A stretch of DNA of 17,332 nt. It comes from JACKAN01 sp964502735 (lineage in GTDB: Bacteria; Bdellovibrionota; Bdellovibrionia; Bdellovibrionales; UBA1609). Below the pieces are notes generated by a model, which saw nothing but the letters and a program-made list of their open reading frames with translations, was not told the origin of the DNA and made no database searches. The stretch lies in contig CAZCYD010000057.1 in assembly GCA_964502735.1 (NCBI GenBank), positions 1 through 17,332 of the forward strand, written 5' to 3'. Numbering within the stretch: the stretch's first letter is position 1; each line of letters opens with the position of its first letter. Position numbers and translations under genes: made by a program. Below, in pieces: positions 1 to 7,845 of the stretch.

Positions 1-7
1 TTATTCT

Positions 8-57
8 GCTCTGCGTTCCAATTTAGGGCCTGGCACCTTCCCGCCTGGCACCTTCCG
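8..57 (-). repeat. GGTGCCAGGC repeat element downstream of ctaB
   Basis: Read on the minus strand, i.e. in the direction of ctaB transcription, this stretch holds two 15-bp tandem units (plus-strand GCCTGGCACCTTCCS at 28-42 and 43-57, one mismatch). The distal unit continues into GGTGCCAGGCCCTAA (23-37). About 30 bases (8-37) align with 17017-17046 at the other end of the window with 25 of 30 identities, so this is a dispersed element rather than chance. It starts roughly 35 bases after the ctaB stop and has no T-tract, so I do not call it a terminator. The copy may continue beyond the window edge. Confidence 0.7.
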
Positions 58-90
58 GGGTCCTCCGAGAATCTTCTGGCTGTCATTCTG

Positions 91-960
91 CTAGAAGTGG
101 AAATAAAACCACTTGTCTAGGACAGGGGCGGCTAAAAATGCCAACATACTGACATTGATCCACAAGAAAAATGGTAGCCAACTCTTTTCATGATTTTGCG
201 ACCGAAAGTACTTCATAAACTCAATTATAACCTTTATCGCAAAAGGAACCATCACTAGTAAGTACAACCATCTTGAATGGGTAAACAGAGGAGCTGTTAG
301 AGCCACCCCAACATAAACAAAAGTGTACAACCCCATATGATACTTCGTTCTTTCTTCACCAATTCCGAGGGGAAGAACAGGAATTCCGCCACTTTTGTAA
401 TCATTCTTATACTGGATCGCCAAGCACCAAAAGTGCGGCATCTGCCACAAAAACACAATCAAGAAAAGATACAAACTCTCAGGTCCGAAAATGTTGGAAT
501 TGTTAACTGAAAATCCAACCGTCACCGGCAAAGCACCAGGTATAGCACCAGGGACCGCTCCAAAATTCCACTTCTTTTTCCAGAACATAGTATAAAAACC
601 ATTGTACAAGACGACTGTGGCTAGTCCCACATAGGCCGTCAAAGGTTTTAACAAAAAAAGCAGGACCGTACCCACAAAGATAAAAATCACACTAATAGCG
701 TAAGCTTGCCATAACGACAATTTGCCAGAAGGGATCGGACGGTTTTGAGTCCTAGGCATGTGAACATCAATAGAAGCTTCCTGTGCCTGATTTAAGGCAA
801 AGCTGCCTGAACTTAAAAAATATAAACCCACAAGTAGTACAATGGGTTGCCAAAATTCAAGATGTATTCCTATAGGGTAACTAAAGGCATAGCCCGCCAA
901 ACCAGACAGGAGAACAAAAATAACTATGCCAGATTTTGTTAAATCTAAATAGGTTCTCAT
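91..960 (-). CDS. ctaB: Protoheme IX farnesyltransferase (heme O synthase)
   Basis: Converts heme B to heme O by adding a farnesyl group, the first step toward the heme A used by the neighbouring caa3 oxidase. It is an integral inner-membrane enzyme of the UbiA prenyltransferase superfamily. The 289-aa product is normal length with about eight or nine hydrophobic segments. The first prenyl-diphosphate/Mg site is NQAQEASID (residues 57-65) followed by MPRTQNRPIPSG; the second is the segment around D187 (KNDYKSGGIPVLP). The first acidic position of the usual NxxxDxxxD pattern is Glu61, a variant I regard as tolerated. Its ATG overlaps the ctaF stop as ATGA, so translation is probably coupled. 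It is the last gene of the oxidase operon. No heme A synthase gene (ctaA) is in the window. Confidence 0.95.
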   Translation of the reverse strand: MRTYLDLTKSGIVIFVLLSGLAGYAFSYPIGIHLEFWQPIVLLVGLYFLSSGSFALNQAQEASIDVHMPRTQNRPIPSGKLSLWQAYAISVIFIFVGTVLLFLLKPLTAYVGLATVVLYNGFYTMFWKKKWNFGAVPGAIPGALPVTVGFSVNNSNIFGPESLYLFLIVFLWQMPHFWCLAIQYKNDYKSGGIPVLPLGIGEERTKYHMGLYTFVYVGVALTAPLFTHSRWLYLLVMVPFAIKVIIEFMKYFRSQNHEKSWLPFFLWINVSMLAFLAAPVLDKWFYFHF

Positions 961-1274
961 AACGTGCTAGATTGTTGGGCGCGCGTAACGATGTCAAACC
1001 AACCAAAGAAAAATAGCACAATCAAGAAGAAAATACTTATTAAGAAAAGTCCCAAATGAATCTTATCGTCATACTTCAAATGCATAAAGTACGCAGCCAC
1101 CAAACCTGCCTTAATTGAAGCAATCAACATGGCAATAAAGGCATTTAAAACACCTGCATCAAAACCAGAAACCGGTGTTGCGACTAAAACTGTTACAACA
1201 GTTAAAAACAAAAGCGCCAATAACACATTCAGATGTGTTTTAAATGGAATAATATGATGTTGGTCTTGCGACAT
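957..1274 (-). CDS. ctaF: Cytochrome c oxidase subunit IV (prokaryotic COX4 type)
   Basis: A small, non-catalytic membrane subunit of the aa3/caa3 oxidase, 105 aa with three hydrophobic helices (about residues 14-32, 41-63 and 73-94). The segment KAGLVAAYFMHLKYD (about residues 55-69) is the signature of the bacterial COX IV family. The start is supported by an AAGGAG Shine-Dalgarno six bases upstream of the ATG. It lies 32 bases after coxC and overlaps ctaB by four bases, so it belongs to the same transcript. Family assignment is secure; the exact role in oxidase assembly or stability is known only by family. Confidence 0.9.
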   Translation of the reverse strand: MSQDQHHIIPFKTHLNVLLALLFLTVVTVLVATPVSGFDAGVLNAFIAMLIASIKAGLVAAYFMHLKYDDKIHLGLFLISIFFLIVLFFFGWFDIVTRAQQSSTL

Positions 1275-1300
1275 GTTCTCTCCTTGTTAACCCACCACTG

Positions 1301-1320
1301 ACTTAGTTAACCGACTAAGT
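1301..1320. other. Small inverted repeat at the coxC stop codon
   Basis: ACTTAG (1301-1306) and CTAAGT (1315-1320) are perfect 6-base arms with an 8-base loop, spanning the coxC TAA at 1307-1309. It is AT-rich and therefore weak, and there is no T-tract after it. It could slow decay or ribosome exit at the coxC-ctaF junction, or be chance. Confidence 0.25.
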
Positions 1321-1963
1321 ATAACAATGGAAATAAATAAATCCAAATAACATCCACTAAGTGCCAAAATAATCCGACAACCTCTAGAGGTGTATAATAG
1401 TCCTTATTAAATTCGTTCTTCCTAGCTCTGAACCAAAGCCAAGCAATAAGTCCCATCCCGATAAGAACGTGGGAACCGTGCAATCCCGTCATTAAAAAAT
1501 AAAAAGAAAAATACATCGCCATGCTACCGCTCTCAGCACCAGCAAATGTGTATAAATCCCCAGGTAGCAAACCCAAGTGCATCTTGTGTGAATACTCAAA
1601 AGCTTTGATAACCATGAAGATCATGCCACACAAAAATGTGATCAATAGCATGTTGGCTATCTTCTTTTGTTGATTTGTCTGAGCATAGTAAATACTCAAC
1701 ACCATAGTAAAAGAACTCACTAGTAGAACTACTGTATTCAGACTCCCCAGCTTCCAATCTAAATGAGTGGCCCCTTCAGCAAACATTTGAGGGTACAGTC
1801 CATGGTAAATTACATACCCAACAAAAAGCCCACCAAACATTAAGATTTCCGTGCTTAGGAACAACCAGATTCCAAGTTTATTTGCCTGTAACTCTTGCTC
1901 TGCACTGTCAAAGTGGTGAGCAACTTTGTGCCCGCCCACTACAATTTCATTACCTGTACTCAT
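1307..1963 (-). CDS. coxC: Cytochrome c oxidase subunit III (short form)
   Basis: Subunit III stabilises the catalytic core of heme-copper oxidases. The product is 218 aa, the short form of about five helices common in caa3 oxidases rather than the seven-helix, roughly 260-aa form. Recognisable family segments are KLGIWLFLSTEILMFGGLF (about residues 29-47), KAFEYSHK (about 120-127), YFLMTGLHGSHVLIGM (about 155-170) and VGLFWHLVDVIWIYLFPLLYL near the C-terminus. The ATG lies inside the last codons of coxA (14-base overlap) with GGAGG five bases upstream, which indicates translational coupling. Confidence in the identity is high. Confidence 0.95.
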   Translation of the reverse strand: MSTGNEIVVGGHKVAHHFDSAEQELQANKLGIWLFLSTEILMFGGLFVGYVIYHGLYPQMFAEGATHLDWKLGSLNTVVLLVSSFTMVLSIYYAQTNQQKKIANMLLITFLCGMIFMVIKAFEYSHKMHLGLLPGDLYTFAGAESGSMAMYFSFYFLMTGLHGSHVLIGMGLIAWLWFRARKNEFNKDYYTPLEVVGLFWHLVDVIWIYLFPLLYLVG

Positions 1964-3539
1964 AAGGTCCTCCGGTTACCACAGGTGTTTCTAAGAAGTT
2001 TTCATGAGGAGGCGGCGATGATGTCTGCCACTCAAGAGTCTTGGCCCCCCAAGGATTGCTCGAAGCTTTCTGCCCTCTAAAAATAGATTGGAGAATTACA
2101 AACAAGGCTATCACAAACCCCACGCCAATTGTCCAAGCTCCAATAGATGAAACTCGGTTAAGCGCTTGGTAGGGCTCTAAATAGTCAAAATAACGTCTGG
2201 GCATACCCATTGAGCCTAAAATAAATTGAGGAAAAAAAGTCACGTTGAATCCAACAAAAATCAAAACAAATGTGATTCTTGCCCAAAACTCGTTGTACAT
2301 ACGACCAAACATCTTAGGTAGCCAGTAGTAGATTCCTCCCATGATGGCCATAAGAGTCCCTCCAACCATCACATAATGGAAGTGAGCCACAACAAAGTAA
2401 GTGTCATGAAAGTGCACATCTAAGCCAATTGTAGCCAACATTATTCCGGTTACGCCACCAATGGTAAATAAAAACAAAAATCCCAACGCAAACAACAATG
2501 GGGAGTCAAAGCGAATGGAACCTTTGTACAAAGTTGCAACCCAATTAAAAGTCTTGATTGCCGTTGGAACACCTACAAGCATAGTTATGAAAGAAAACAG
2601 AATACCTGCCGCCTCTGACTGGCCGCTGGTAAACATATGATGTCCCCACACAAAAAAACTTACAACAGCAATCCCTACGCTTGAAAAAGCGATTGCCTTA
2701 TAACCAAATATAACTTTTCTTGAAAAGGCAGTAATAAGCTCACTCACAATACCCATTGCTGGCAATATCATAATGTAAACAGCGGGGTGGGAGTAGAACC
2801 AAAAGAAGTGTTGAAACAATACGGGGTCACCACCCAACTTAGGATCAAAAATTCCAACACCCAAAATTCTCTCAGCCATAAGTAACACTAGAGTAATGGC
2901 CAAGACTGGAGTTGCCAGCACTTGTAAAACAGCCGTAGAATAAAGGCCCCAAACAAATAATGGCATATTAAAAAAGGTCATGCCCGGGGCTCTAAGCTTG
3001 TGAACTGTTACAATAAAATTTAGGCCAGTAAGAATAGAAGAGAAACCCATAATAAAAGCACCCGCCACTAACCATGTAGTGCCGTTATCAGTTTCAATAC
3101 TGTAGGGTGTGTAAAAGGTCCAGCCTGTGTCTGATCCATGGTAGATTAAAGACGTCAGCGCCACGCCAGCACCAACAATCAAGCAGTACCAACTTAACAA
3201 GTTCACTTTCGGAAAGGCCACATCCTTAGCTCCGAGGTGCAGAGGCAAAAAGAAGTTACCTAAAAAAGCTGGAATACCGGGGATGATGACCATGAACACC
3301 ATTATGGCCCCATGAAAAGTCATAAACTGATTGTAGGTCTGAGAACTCATTAAATTTTGCCCAGAGCTGTAAAGTTCTCCCCTCATTAGCATTGCAAAAG
3401 TTCCACCAACGGCAAAGAAAACTAGCACTGTAATCATGTACATGATGCCAATTCTTTTGTGATCGTAGGTCGTTAACCACGACCACAATCCCTTTTCCCA
3501 ATTCAAATAATTTTTTCCTTCTGTATGAGCTGCTGACAT
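1950..3539 (-). CDS. coxA: Cytochrome c oxidase subunit I, A2 subtype
   Basis: The catalytic subunit, which reduces O2 at the heme a3-CuB centre and pumps protons; inner membrane, 529 aa with twelve predicted helices. Visible ligands by family alignment: heme a His76 (FHGA) and His388, heme a3 His386 (VAHFHYV), CuB His251, His300 and His301, and the crosslinked Tyr255. The K-channel Thr326/Lys329 (VPTAIK) and the D-channel entrance Asp106 (GAKDVAFP) are present. Instead of the D-channel Glu (GHPEV in A1 enzymes) it has YSHPAV at 249-254, the mark of A2-type oxidases in which a Tyr-Ser pair replaces Glu. The ATG has an AGGA about six bases upstream. It is 10 bases after coxB and overlaps coxC. 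Confidence 0.97.
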   Translation of the reverse strand: MSAAHTEGKNYLNWEKGLWSWLTTYDHKRIGIMYMITVLVFFAVGGTFAMLMRGELYSSGQNLMSSQTYNQFMTFHGAIMVFMVIIPGIPAFLGNFFLPLHLGAKDVAFPKVNLLSWYCLIVGAGVALTSLIYHGSDTGWTFYTPYSIETDNGTTWLVAGAFIMGFSSILTGLNFIVTVHKLRAPGMTFFNMPLFVWGLYSTAVLQVLATPVLAITLVLLMAERILGVGIFDPKLGGDPVLFQHFFWFYSHPAVYIMILPAMGIVSELITAFSRKVIFGYKAIAFSSVGIAVVSFFVWGHHMFTSGQSEAAGILFSFITMLVGVPTAIKTFNWVATLYKGSIRFDSPLLFALGFLFLFTIGGVTGIMLATIGLDVHFHDTYFVVAHFHYVMVGGTLMAIMGGIYYWLPKMFGRMYNEFWARITFVLIFVGFNVTFFPQFILGSMGMPRRYFDYLEPYQALNRVSSIGAWTIGVGFVIALFVILQSIFRGQKASSNPWGAKTLEWQTSSPPPHENFLETPVVTGGPYEYR

Positions 3540-3549
3540 ACTTTCCTCA

Positions 3550-4512
3550 CTACTCTTTCAAAGTTTTAATATACTCGATAATTCCAACGAATTCTTCTTC
3601 TGTTAAAGCCCCTGCAAAAGATGGCATTACAGGGCCATAAGCCGGACCGTCTACCGGCTTTACAATCTTGACTTGAGGGTTCACTATTGACTCGCGGATA
3701 TAATTGTCATCTGCGACTAACGAACTCCCATCTGTAAATACCCGACTTCCACCATATAAGCCGGCAAAACCTGGTCCAATAGAACGTTCTGAACTCGTTT
3801 TGTGACAAGCTAAACATTTTGCCACATAAACTTTTTGACCAATTTCTGTAGGTGCCAAACCTTTATATGGATCATCTTGCAGCCAGGTTTCAAATTCCTC
3901 TTTAGGCACAACGCGAACTTTGGCCAACATCTGAGAGTGGTCCTTTCCGCAAAACTCTGCACAGAAGACTTGAAAGTTTCCTAACTTATTCGCTTCAAAC
4001 CAAAGAGTCGTGTAAGCTCCAGGAATCACATCTTGCTTAACTCTGAAGGCTGGAATGTAAAAGCTATGTAAAACATCTCGCGCTGTCATTATGAGCTTTA
4101 TAGGAGTATCGACTGGCACAACCATTTCGCCGGTGCTTTTTTTCCCGCTCTTATACATAAAATCCCAATTCCACTTCTGACCAAAAACATGAACTTCAAA
4201 AGCATTGGGCGGAACTGTTCGCATTTGTATGTACACATATGTTCCCCAGACAAATACAGCCATGAAAATCAAAAAAGGTATAAAACTCCACAAAAACTCT
4301 AGCCGTGTATCATGAGTGATATAGGCCGTTTTGTCTGTCTCGCTTTTTCTTTTGTATTTTAAGGCAAACATAATCAGTCCACCGATAACTAAAACACAAG
4401 CGATGAGACTCGCAACAAGAATGAATCCATAAAGCTTATCGTACTGAGAAGCAATCTCAGTTGCTTGAGGCGGCATAAAGGTACTGGCCTGTGCCTTGTT
4501 AAGCCAAAACAT
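3550..4512 (-). CDS. coxB: Cytochrome c oxidase subunit II with fused cytochrome c domain (caa3)
   Basis: Accepts electrons and passes them through CuA to subunit I. I take the ATG at 4512 (320 aa), which has a strong AAGGAG Shine-Dalgarno and lies five bases after the sco stop; a longer in-frame start at 4605 would overlap sco by about 90 bases and adds nothing recognisable. Two membrane helices (about residues 28-51 and 72-95) precede a cupredoxin domain with the CuA ligands His149, Cys184, Glu186, Cys188, His192 and Met195 (CAEFCGKDHSQM). A C-terminal cytochrome c domain has CLACH at 233-237 and a likely axial Met296 (PVMPSF). The fusion makes this a caa3 oxidase, with the electron-delivering cytochrome c built in. 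Confidence 0.96.
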   Translation of the reverse strand: MFWLNKAQASTFMPPQATEIASQYDKLYGFILVASLIACVLVIGGLIMFALKYKRKSETDKTAYITHDTRLEFLWSFIPFLIFMAVFVWGTYVYIQMRTVPPNAFEVHVFGQKWNWDFMYKSGKKSTGEMVVPVDTPIKLIMTARDVLHSFYIPAFRVKQDVIPGAYTTLWFEANKLGNFQVFCAEFCGKDHSQMLAKVRVVPKEEFETWLQDDPYKGLAPTEIGQKVYVAKCLACHKTSSERSIGPGFAGLYGGSRVFTDGSSLVADDNYIRESIVNPQVKIVKPVDGPAYGPVMPSFAGALTEEEFVGIIEYIKTLKE

Positions 4513-4517
4513 AGAGG

Positions 4518-5330
4518 TTATCTCCTTTCTCGCAACCAAATAGGCGCTAGAAAAATTGCTAATACTACAACCATAATTAATCCACCAATTTGCATAAGTC
4601 TCCAAGCATAAATTGTGTACTTATTCTTTTTTGGGTCAAACTGGAAGCAAAACATCAAAACCTGATCTATAACCGAACCTATCTGTCCATCAGAGGCCTC
4701 TAACAACGCCATTCTTAAAGTCTCAGGCAAAAACTTTATTCCATGCAAGTATCGAGATATTTGACCAGAGGGAGTCAGAATCATAGCCGCTGCGGCATGA
4801 GAAAACTCTTGCTCTTCTTCTAACCAACGAAATTTAAAGCCTAATTCACCAGCCAATTTGTCTACAGAAGCCTTGTCGCCAGTTAGAAAATGCCAACCTG
4901 ATGCTGATTCTGGCCGACCATACTCACTGATGTAATTGGCCTTTTTAGGACCCGCCACATCAAAGCTTTCTCTGTGACCCATACTGACGGCGACGATTTC
5001 AAACTCTTTTCCAACTGTCCAATTTAAATTCTTAAGAGTTTCAGTCAGGCCATTAAGATGATAATTGCAAAGACTTGGGCAACTGTAATAAACCATGCTG
5101 AAAATTACGGGTTTTCCGCTCTCAAAGTACTTTCCAATTTTAACTGATTGGCCCGTATCATCGGTAAATTCAATATTGGGGTCAAGATTGTGACCCAACC
5201 TTTCATCAATTCCTACGCCTTCAATCTTGTCTGGTGTCTTATTTAATTGATCTCTGACATCTGTTGGGTCATAAGCCACTGACGTTGACAAAGGAAAAAT
5301 AAGTATAATGAAAACCCTGAAATATCTCAA
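4518..5330 (-). CDS. SCO1/SenC family copper chaperone for CuA
   Basis: A thioredoxin-fold protein of the SCO family that delivers copper to, or reduces, the CuA site of oxidase subunit II; its gene is immediately upstream of coxB. The 270-aa product has an N-terminal signal sequence (cleavage likely after SVA, residue 19), the copper-binding CPSLC (Cys84, Cys88) and the partner His178 (FSHAA). A C-terminal membrane helix (about 246-265) followed by RERR would anchor it with the domain in the periplasm, whereas many SCO proteins are anchored at the N-terminus. The start is a TTG with GCGAGA six bases upstream; no in-frame ATG exists before residue 79, and a stop lies just upstream. It is 25 bases after the cytochrome c gene. 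Confidence 0.92.
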   Translation of the reverse strand: MRYFRVFIILIFPLSTSVAYDPTDVRDQLNKTPDKIEGVGIDERLGHNLDPNIEFTDDTGQSVKIGKYFESGKPVIFSMVYYSCPSLCNYHLNGLTETLKNLNWTVGKEFEIVAVSMGHRESFDVAGPKKANYISEYGRPESASGWHFLTGDKASVDKLAGELGFKFRWLEEEQEFSHAAAAMILTPSGQISRYLHGIKFLPETLRMALLEASDGQIGSVIDQVLMFCFQFDPKKNKYTIYAWRLMQIGGLIMVVVLAIFLAPIWLRERR

Positions 5331-5355
5331 AATTATTCTCGCAAATGTCTAAGAC

Positions 5356-5925
5356 TTACTTAGCTGAAGACGCAAAAGCTTCAAGAGCTTTAGGATCGTC
5401 CTTTCCTTTGTTTTTAGTTATTGAATGAATAAAGTGAACAATGGCCCAACGATCCTGAAGATCAATTTGAGGAAACGCAGCCATTGAAGTTCCAGAAATC
5501 CCATCCGTTATACTTTTAAACAAAGAAATGGCATCTCCACCAACCTTCCACTTTCCCTCGACTAAGTCTCTTGCCCCAATTGCCGCTCCGGCTGGACCAT
5601 CACCTTTGCCAGAATCACCGTGACATACGGCGCAATTCGCTCTGTAGGCTTCCTTACCCTTGGCTATCATAGCTGGGCTACTGATCCATGGCTCAGAGGA
5701 TGAATCGGCTCCTGCCGCTGCCGCTGCCGCCGCAGCCACATCACCATTAGCAGCCTGTGCATCTTGACTCATTGCTGTTTTTACTTCATCTGGAACTTCT
5801 CCGAGATTGATCCCTTGAAAAAAAGAAACCCAAATAAAAAATATAACGGAAAATGAAATGCTGAAAATAAAAGCCCACATTCCACCTCGATTGTAAGGAT
5901 CTAAATTTGTATTCGCTTGAGACAT
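5356..5925 (-). CDS. Membrane-anchored c-type cytochrome, first gene of the oxidase operon
   Basis: A 189-aa protein with an uncleaved N-terminal anchor (about residues 16-37), an Ala-rich flexible linker (a run of eight Ala near residues 64-71) and a periplasmic cytochrome c domain. Heme is attached at CAVCH (Cys98, Cys101, His102), and Met148 (SMAAF) is the likely sixth ligand. As first gene of the operon it probably passes electrons from a quinol-oxidising complex or a soluble cytochrome to the caa3 oxidase; this role is inferred from context. The ATG is preceded by ACAGG seven bases upstream. The position before sco and coxB suggests it is made in proportion to the oxidase. The exact cytochrome subfamily cannot be fixed by eye. 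Confidence 0.88.
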   Translation of the reverse strand: MSQANTNLDPYNRGGMWAFIFSISFSVIFFIWVSFFQGINLGEVPDEVKTAMSQDAQAANGDVAAAAAAAAGADSSSEPWISSPAMIAKGKEAYRANCAVCHGDSGKGDGPAGAAIGARDLVEGKWKVGGDAISLFKSITDGISGTSMAAFPQIDLQDRWAIVHFIHSITKNKGKDDPKALEAFASSAK

Positions 5926-5980
5926 AACGTTACCTGTAACACATTGAAGTTAGTTAATTTTGTATGAATTTAAAGAAACA

Positions 5981-6010
5981 ATTATCTAGCACCCCAGACT
6001 AGACAAGTCA
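5981..6010 (-). promoter_or_regulatory. Candidate promoter for the caa3 oxidase operon
   Basis: On the minus strand a GATAAT -10 (5986 down to 5981) is preceded by an 18-base spacer and TGACTT (6010 to 6005), a poor -35 match. A small inverted repeat, TCTAG and CTAGA (5985-5989 and 5999-6003), sits in the spacer and could be an operator. The predicted leader would be about 50 bases. This is a weak call on sequence alone. Confidence 0.25.
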
Positions 6011-6105
6011 CACAGATTGAATTACGCAAAGCGTCCTTAATTATTTTTGACCCTACACCACCTCAGCCCAATTGAAGTGATGACCAAGCTCAACACTGAC
6101 TCTAA

Positions 6106-6165
6106 ATCTATGGTTTTATAATCTATGGTTTTATATTTACGCTTATTTTATTTACGCTTACTTTA
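6106..6165. repeat. Two adjacent 15-bp tandem duplications
   Basis: ATCTATGGTTTTATA occurs twice head to tail (6106-6120, 6121-6135), perfectly. It is followed directly by TTTACGCTTATTTTA (6136-6150) and TTTACGCTTACTTTA (6151-6165), with one mismatch. Two unrelated 15-bp units duplicated side by side with the same period is unlikely by chance. They lie in the divergent intergenic region, away from the coding ends. Confidence 0.9.
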
Positions 6166-6266
6166 AGTTATCTTATTAATTTTACTTCCATACTTAATAA
6201 TTACTTTGCTCCCATACTCATATTTGGGTGAATATAAAAAAATGAATAATTGCCTATATAATATAT

Positions 6267-6333
6267 AAAAATATAGACNNNNNNNNNNCAGGAGCGTGCT
6301 TCCAACAAACATAATGATCCAAAAAATATAGAC
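6267..6333. other. Assembly gap flanked by a 12-bp direct repeat
   Basis: Ten N at 6279-6288 mark a scaffold join of unknown true length. AAAAATATAGAC ends exactly at the left edge of the gap (6267-6278) and recurs 33 bases to the right of it (6322-6333). Either the repeat broke the assembly, or the two contigs overlap there and the bases at 6289-6321 are a contig-end artefact. The true spacing here should not be trusted. Confidence 0.9.
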
Positions 6334-6380
6334 ATAATAAATAGCGATAAATGGCAGTAAATAAACTTTGAAGTGGTGAA

Positions 6381-6410
6381 TTGTGCTGACACGTTTACAG
6401 CTCATTATAC
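6381..6410 (+). promoter_or_regulatory. Candidate promoter for the barrel-protein gene
   Basis: TTGTGC (6381-6386) and TTATAC (6405-6410) are separated by 18 bases and would give a short leader of about 23 bases before the ATG at 6440. The -35 matches the consensus TTGACA at four positions. Plausible placement, moderate match. Confidence 0.3.
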
Positions 6411-6439
6411 ATTCACAACATTCAGATTGGAGGATCTAC

Positions 6440-7348
6440 ATGTTTTTTTTAAGGACCCTAACTCTATTCTTGTTGGTAAGCACCCCTTCCTATTTTGCGC
6501 TGGCTGATGCCATTTATGTTGAGCCCATCAGCAGCCAGGGTGTTGATGAGGCTTCCAAAGAAACTGTCTACGAGTTAATTACAAATGCTGTTGTTACAGA
6601 GGGACACAACCTTGTTACAGATAAATCTTCTGCTAAATCTGTACTTCGACCAAAAATTCTAAAACTAGGAAATGCTTATATTCTAAAAATAGACAAGGTT
6701 CAAAACAATAAGATTAAATATTCTAGTAAGATGAAATCTGCCGGACTCGATGACATGGACACCGTTTCAACAAGAGTTGTAAGATCCGTTCTTCGAGAGC
6801 AGTCGGCAAAAGACTCTGTCACCGTAACAGATGTTACCAAGGATGAAGAAACTCAAGGTACTCGAAGGTACAAATCCAGTAAACAATGGCGATTCTCTTT
6901 TGGGCCAGCATGGAGTGAAGGACTCAATGTTGACGGAGGCGGAACTCAGTGGGGGATTGGTTACAACTTTGGCGTTGACCCCAGCTTTGATCTCAAACTT
7001 GATTTCTCTTTTTATGTACCAAGAGCCGACAAAGATGACGATGCCGCTTTTAGAAATGTATCACTTGGCCTAGATTACTTTCTTACCTCCGCAAAAAATA
7101 GTCCATTCATCAGCGCAGACATAGGCTACGCTTCAGCTGCAGCTAGTGAGGATAGCAATAATTTCCTTAATTTATCAGATGACAAAGCCTCAGGGTGGAC
7201 AGTTGGGATTGGATTGGGCTACAAATTCTTTAGAACCTCAACTGTCAACCTAGGAATTGCCGCCACTTACCGCTATATGTTTGACAAGACAAGTAAGTCC
7301 AATCAGACACCTCGCCTAAGCGCAATCAATCTGATTGTGTACTATTGA
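6440..7348 (+). CDS. Secreted outer-membrane beta-barrel protein with N-terminal periplasmic domain
   Basis: No specific family recognised. I start at the ATG at 6440 (302 aa) because GGAGG lies six bases upstream and a typical signal peptide follows (cleavage likely after ALA, residue 22). Residues about 23-115 form a mixed alpha/beta domain that looks periplasmic. From about 145 on, alternating hydrophobic and polar strands with aromatic girdles (for example WGIGYNFGV, DLKLDFSFYV, GWTVGIGLGYKFF) and a terminal VYY are typical of an outer-membrane barrel of about eight strands. Barrel and signal are clear; function is unknown. The gene ends just upstream of a BamE/SmpA-like lipoprotein gene on the same strand, probably co-transcribed, which suggests a shared envelope role. 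Confidence 0.75.
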   Translation: MFFLRTLTLFLLVSTPSYFALADAIYVEPISSQGVDEASKETVYELITNAVVTEGHNLVTDKSSAKSVLRPKILKLGNAYILKIDKVQNNKIKYSSKMKSAGLDDMDTVSTRVVRSVLREQSAKDSVTVTDVTKDEETQGTRRYKSSKQWRFSFGPAWSEGLNVDGGGTQWGIGYNFGVDPSFDLKLDFSFYVPRADKDDDAAFRNVSLGLDYFLTSAKNSPFISADIGYASAAASEDSNNFLNLSDDKASGWTVGIGLGYKFFRTSTVNLGIAATYRYMFDKTSKSNQTPRLSAINLIVYY

Positions 7349-7383
7349 TTGAGTTGAGAAGACTTAAAAATAGAAGGTGCCAG

Positions 7384-7845
7384 TTGAAAAGTTTTAAATT
7401 ACTCATGCTTTGCAACAAAAAAGAGTCGTCTCGTTATCGGCCACTCTTTCGGCTTTTGCCTATTACGGTCCTACTTTTATCTGCTTGGGGATGCTCCACC
7501 TCTATGTACAAGCGACTTGATCAACTCACAACAGGAATGGAGAAAGACGAAGTTCTCGATAAGGTCGGCAGCCCCAACATTTCTGAATTCAGATTTGGCA
7601 AGCATGAGTGGATATATCTGTACTATAAAGATGATGTGCAAATGGCTAAAAAACTATGGATAGAAAATAAGGTTTTAATTAAGATAGAAGATCTCAAAAT
7701 CGACAAGGACGGCAACCCAAGTCGCTTTAATATTTCTGAACAAAAAGAGAACTTAAAACCAGACGAAATCACCAAAATCAAAAAGGCCATCCAAAAACAC
7801 AAACGCAGGCAAAAATATGAAGAGGGTTTTGAGGACCTTAATTAA
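7384..7845 (+). CDS. BamE/SmpA-OmlA-like putative lipoprotein
   Basis: A small envelope protein whose central segment, LTTGMEKDEVLDKVGSP followed by WIYLYY, resembles the SmpA/OmlA (BamE) fold that helps outer-membrane protein assembly. I place the start at TTG 7384 (153 aa) because AAGG lies six bases upstream; a TTG at 7345 overlapping the previous stop and an ATG at 7405 are alternatives. A hydrophobic segment ends in LLLSAWGC, with Cys37 as the probable lipidated residue, but Ala at -3 and Trp at -2 are a poor lipobox and the stretch before the hydrophobic core is unusually long. The C-terminal 60 residues are Lys-rich and charged. It follows the barrel gene by 35 bases. BamE-like fold probable; function in Bam unproven. 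Confidence 0.7.
   Translation: MKSFKLLMLCNKKESSRYRPLFRLLPITVLLLSAWGCSTSMYKRLDQLTTGMEKDEVLDKVGSPNISEFRFGKHEWIYLYYKDDVQMAKKLWIENKVLIKIEDLKIDKDGNPSRFNISEQKENLKPDEITKIKKAIQKHKRRQKYEEGFEDLN

Larger units (their letters stand above)
5926..6439. other. AT-rich divergent intergenic region
   Basis: This 514-base stretch separates the minus-strand oxidase operon from the plus-strand barrel-protein gene. It holds weak promoter candidates at each end, two adjacent 15-bp tandem duplications (6106-6165), a very AT-rich centre and the ten-N assembly gap. Apparent reading frames across 6163-6405 depend on translating through the N run and have no homology I recognise, so no gene is called. Confidence 0.7.

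Noticed and set aside
1895..2080. Plus-strand ORF over the coxC/coxA junction
   Set aside because: Antisense shadow of two clearly identified genes.
4513..4605. N-terminal 31-residue extension of coxB
   Set aside because: It overlaps sco heavily, while the ATG at 4512 has a strong Shine-Dalgarno and gives the normal subunit II N-terminus.
6163..6405. Minus-strand reading frames spanning the N run
   Set aside because: They exist only by translating through undefined bases in AT-rich DNA and have no ribosome site or recognisable sequence.
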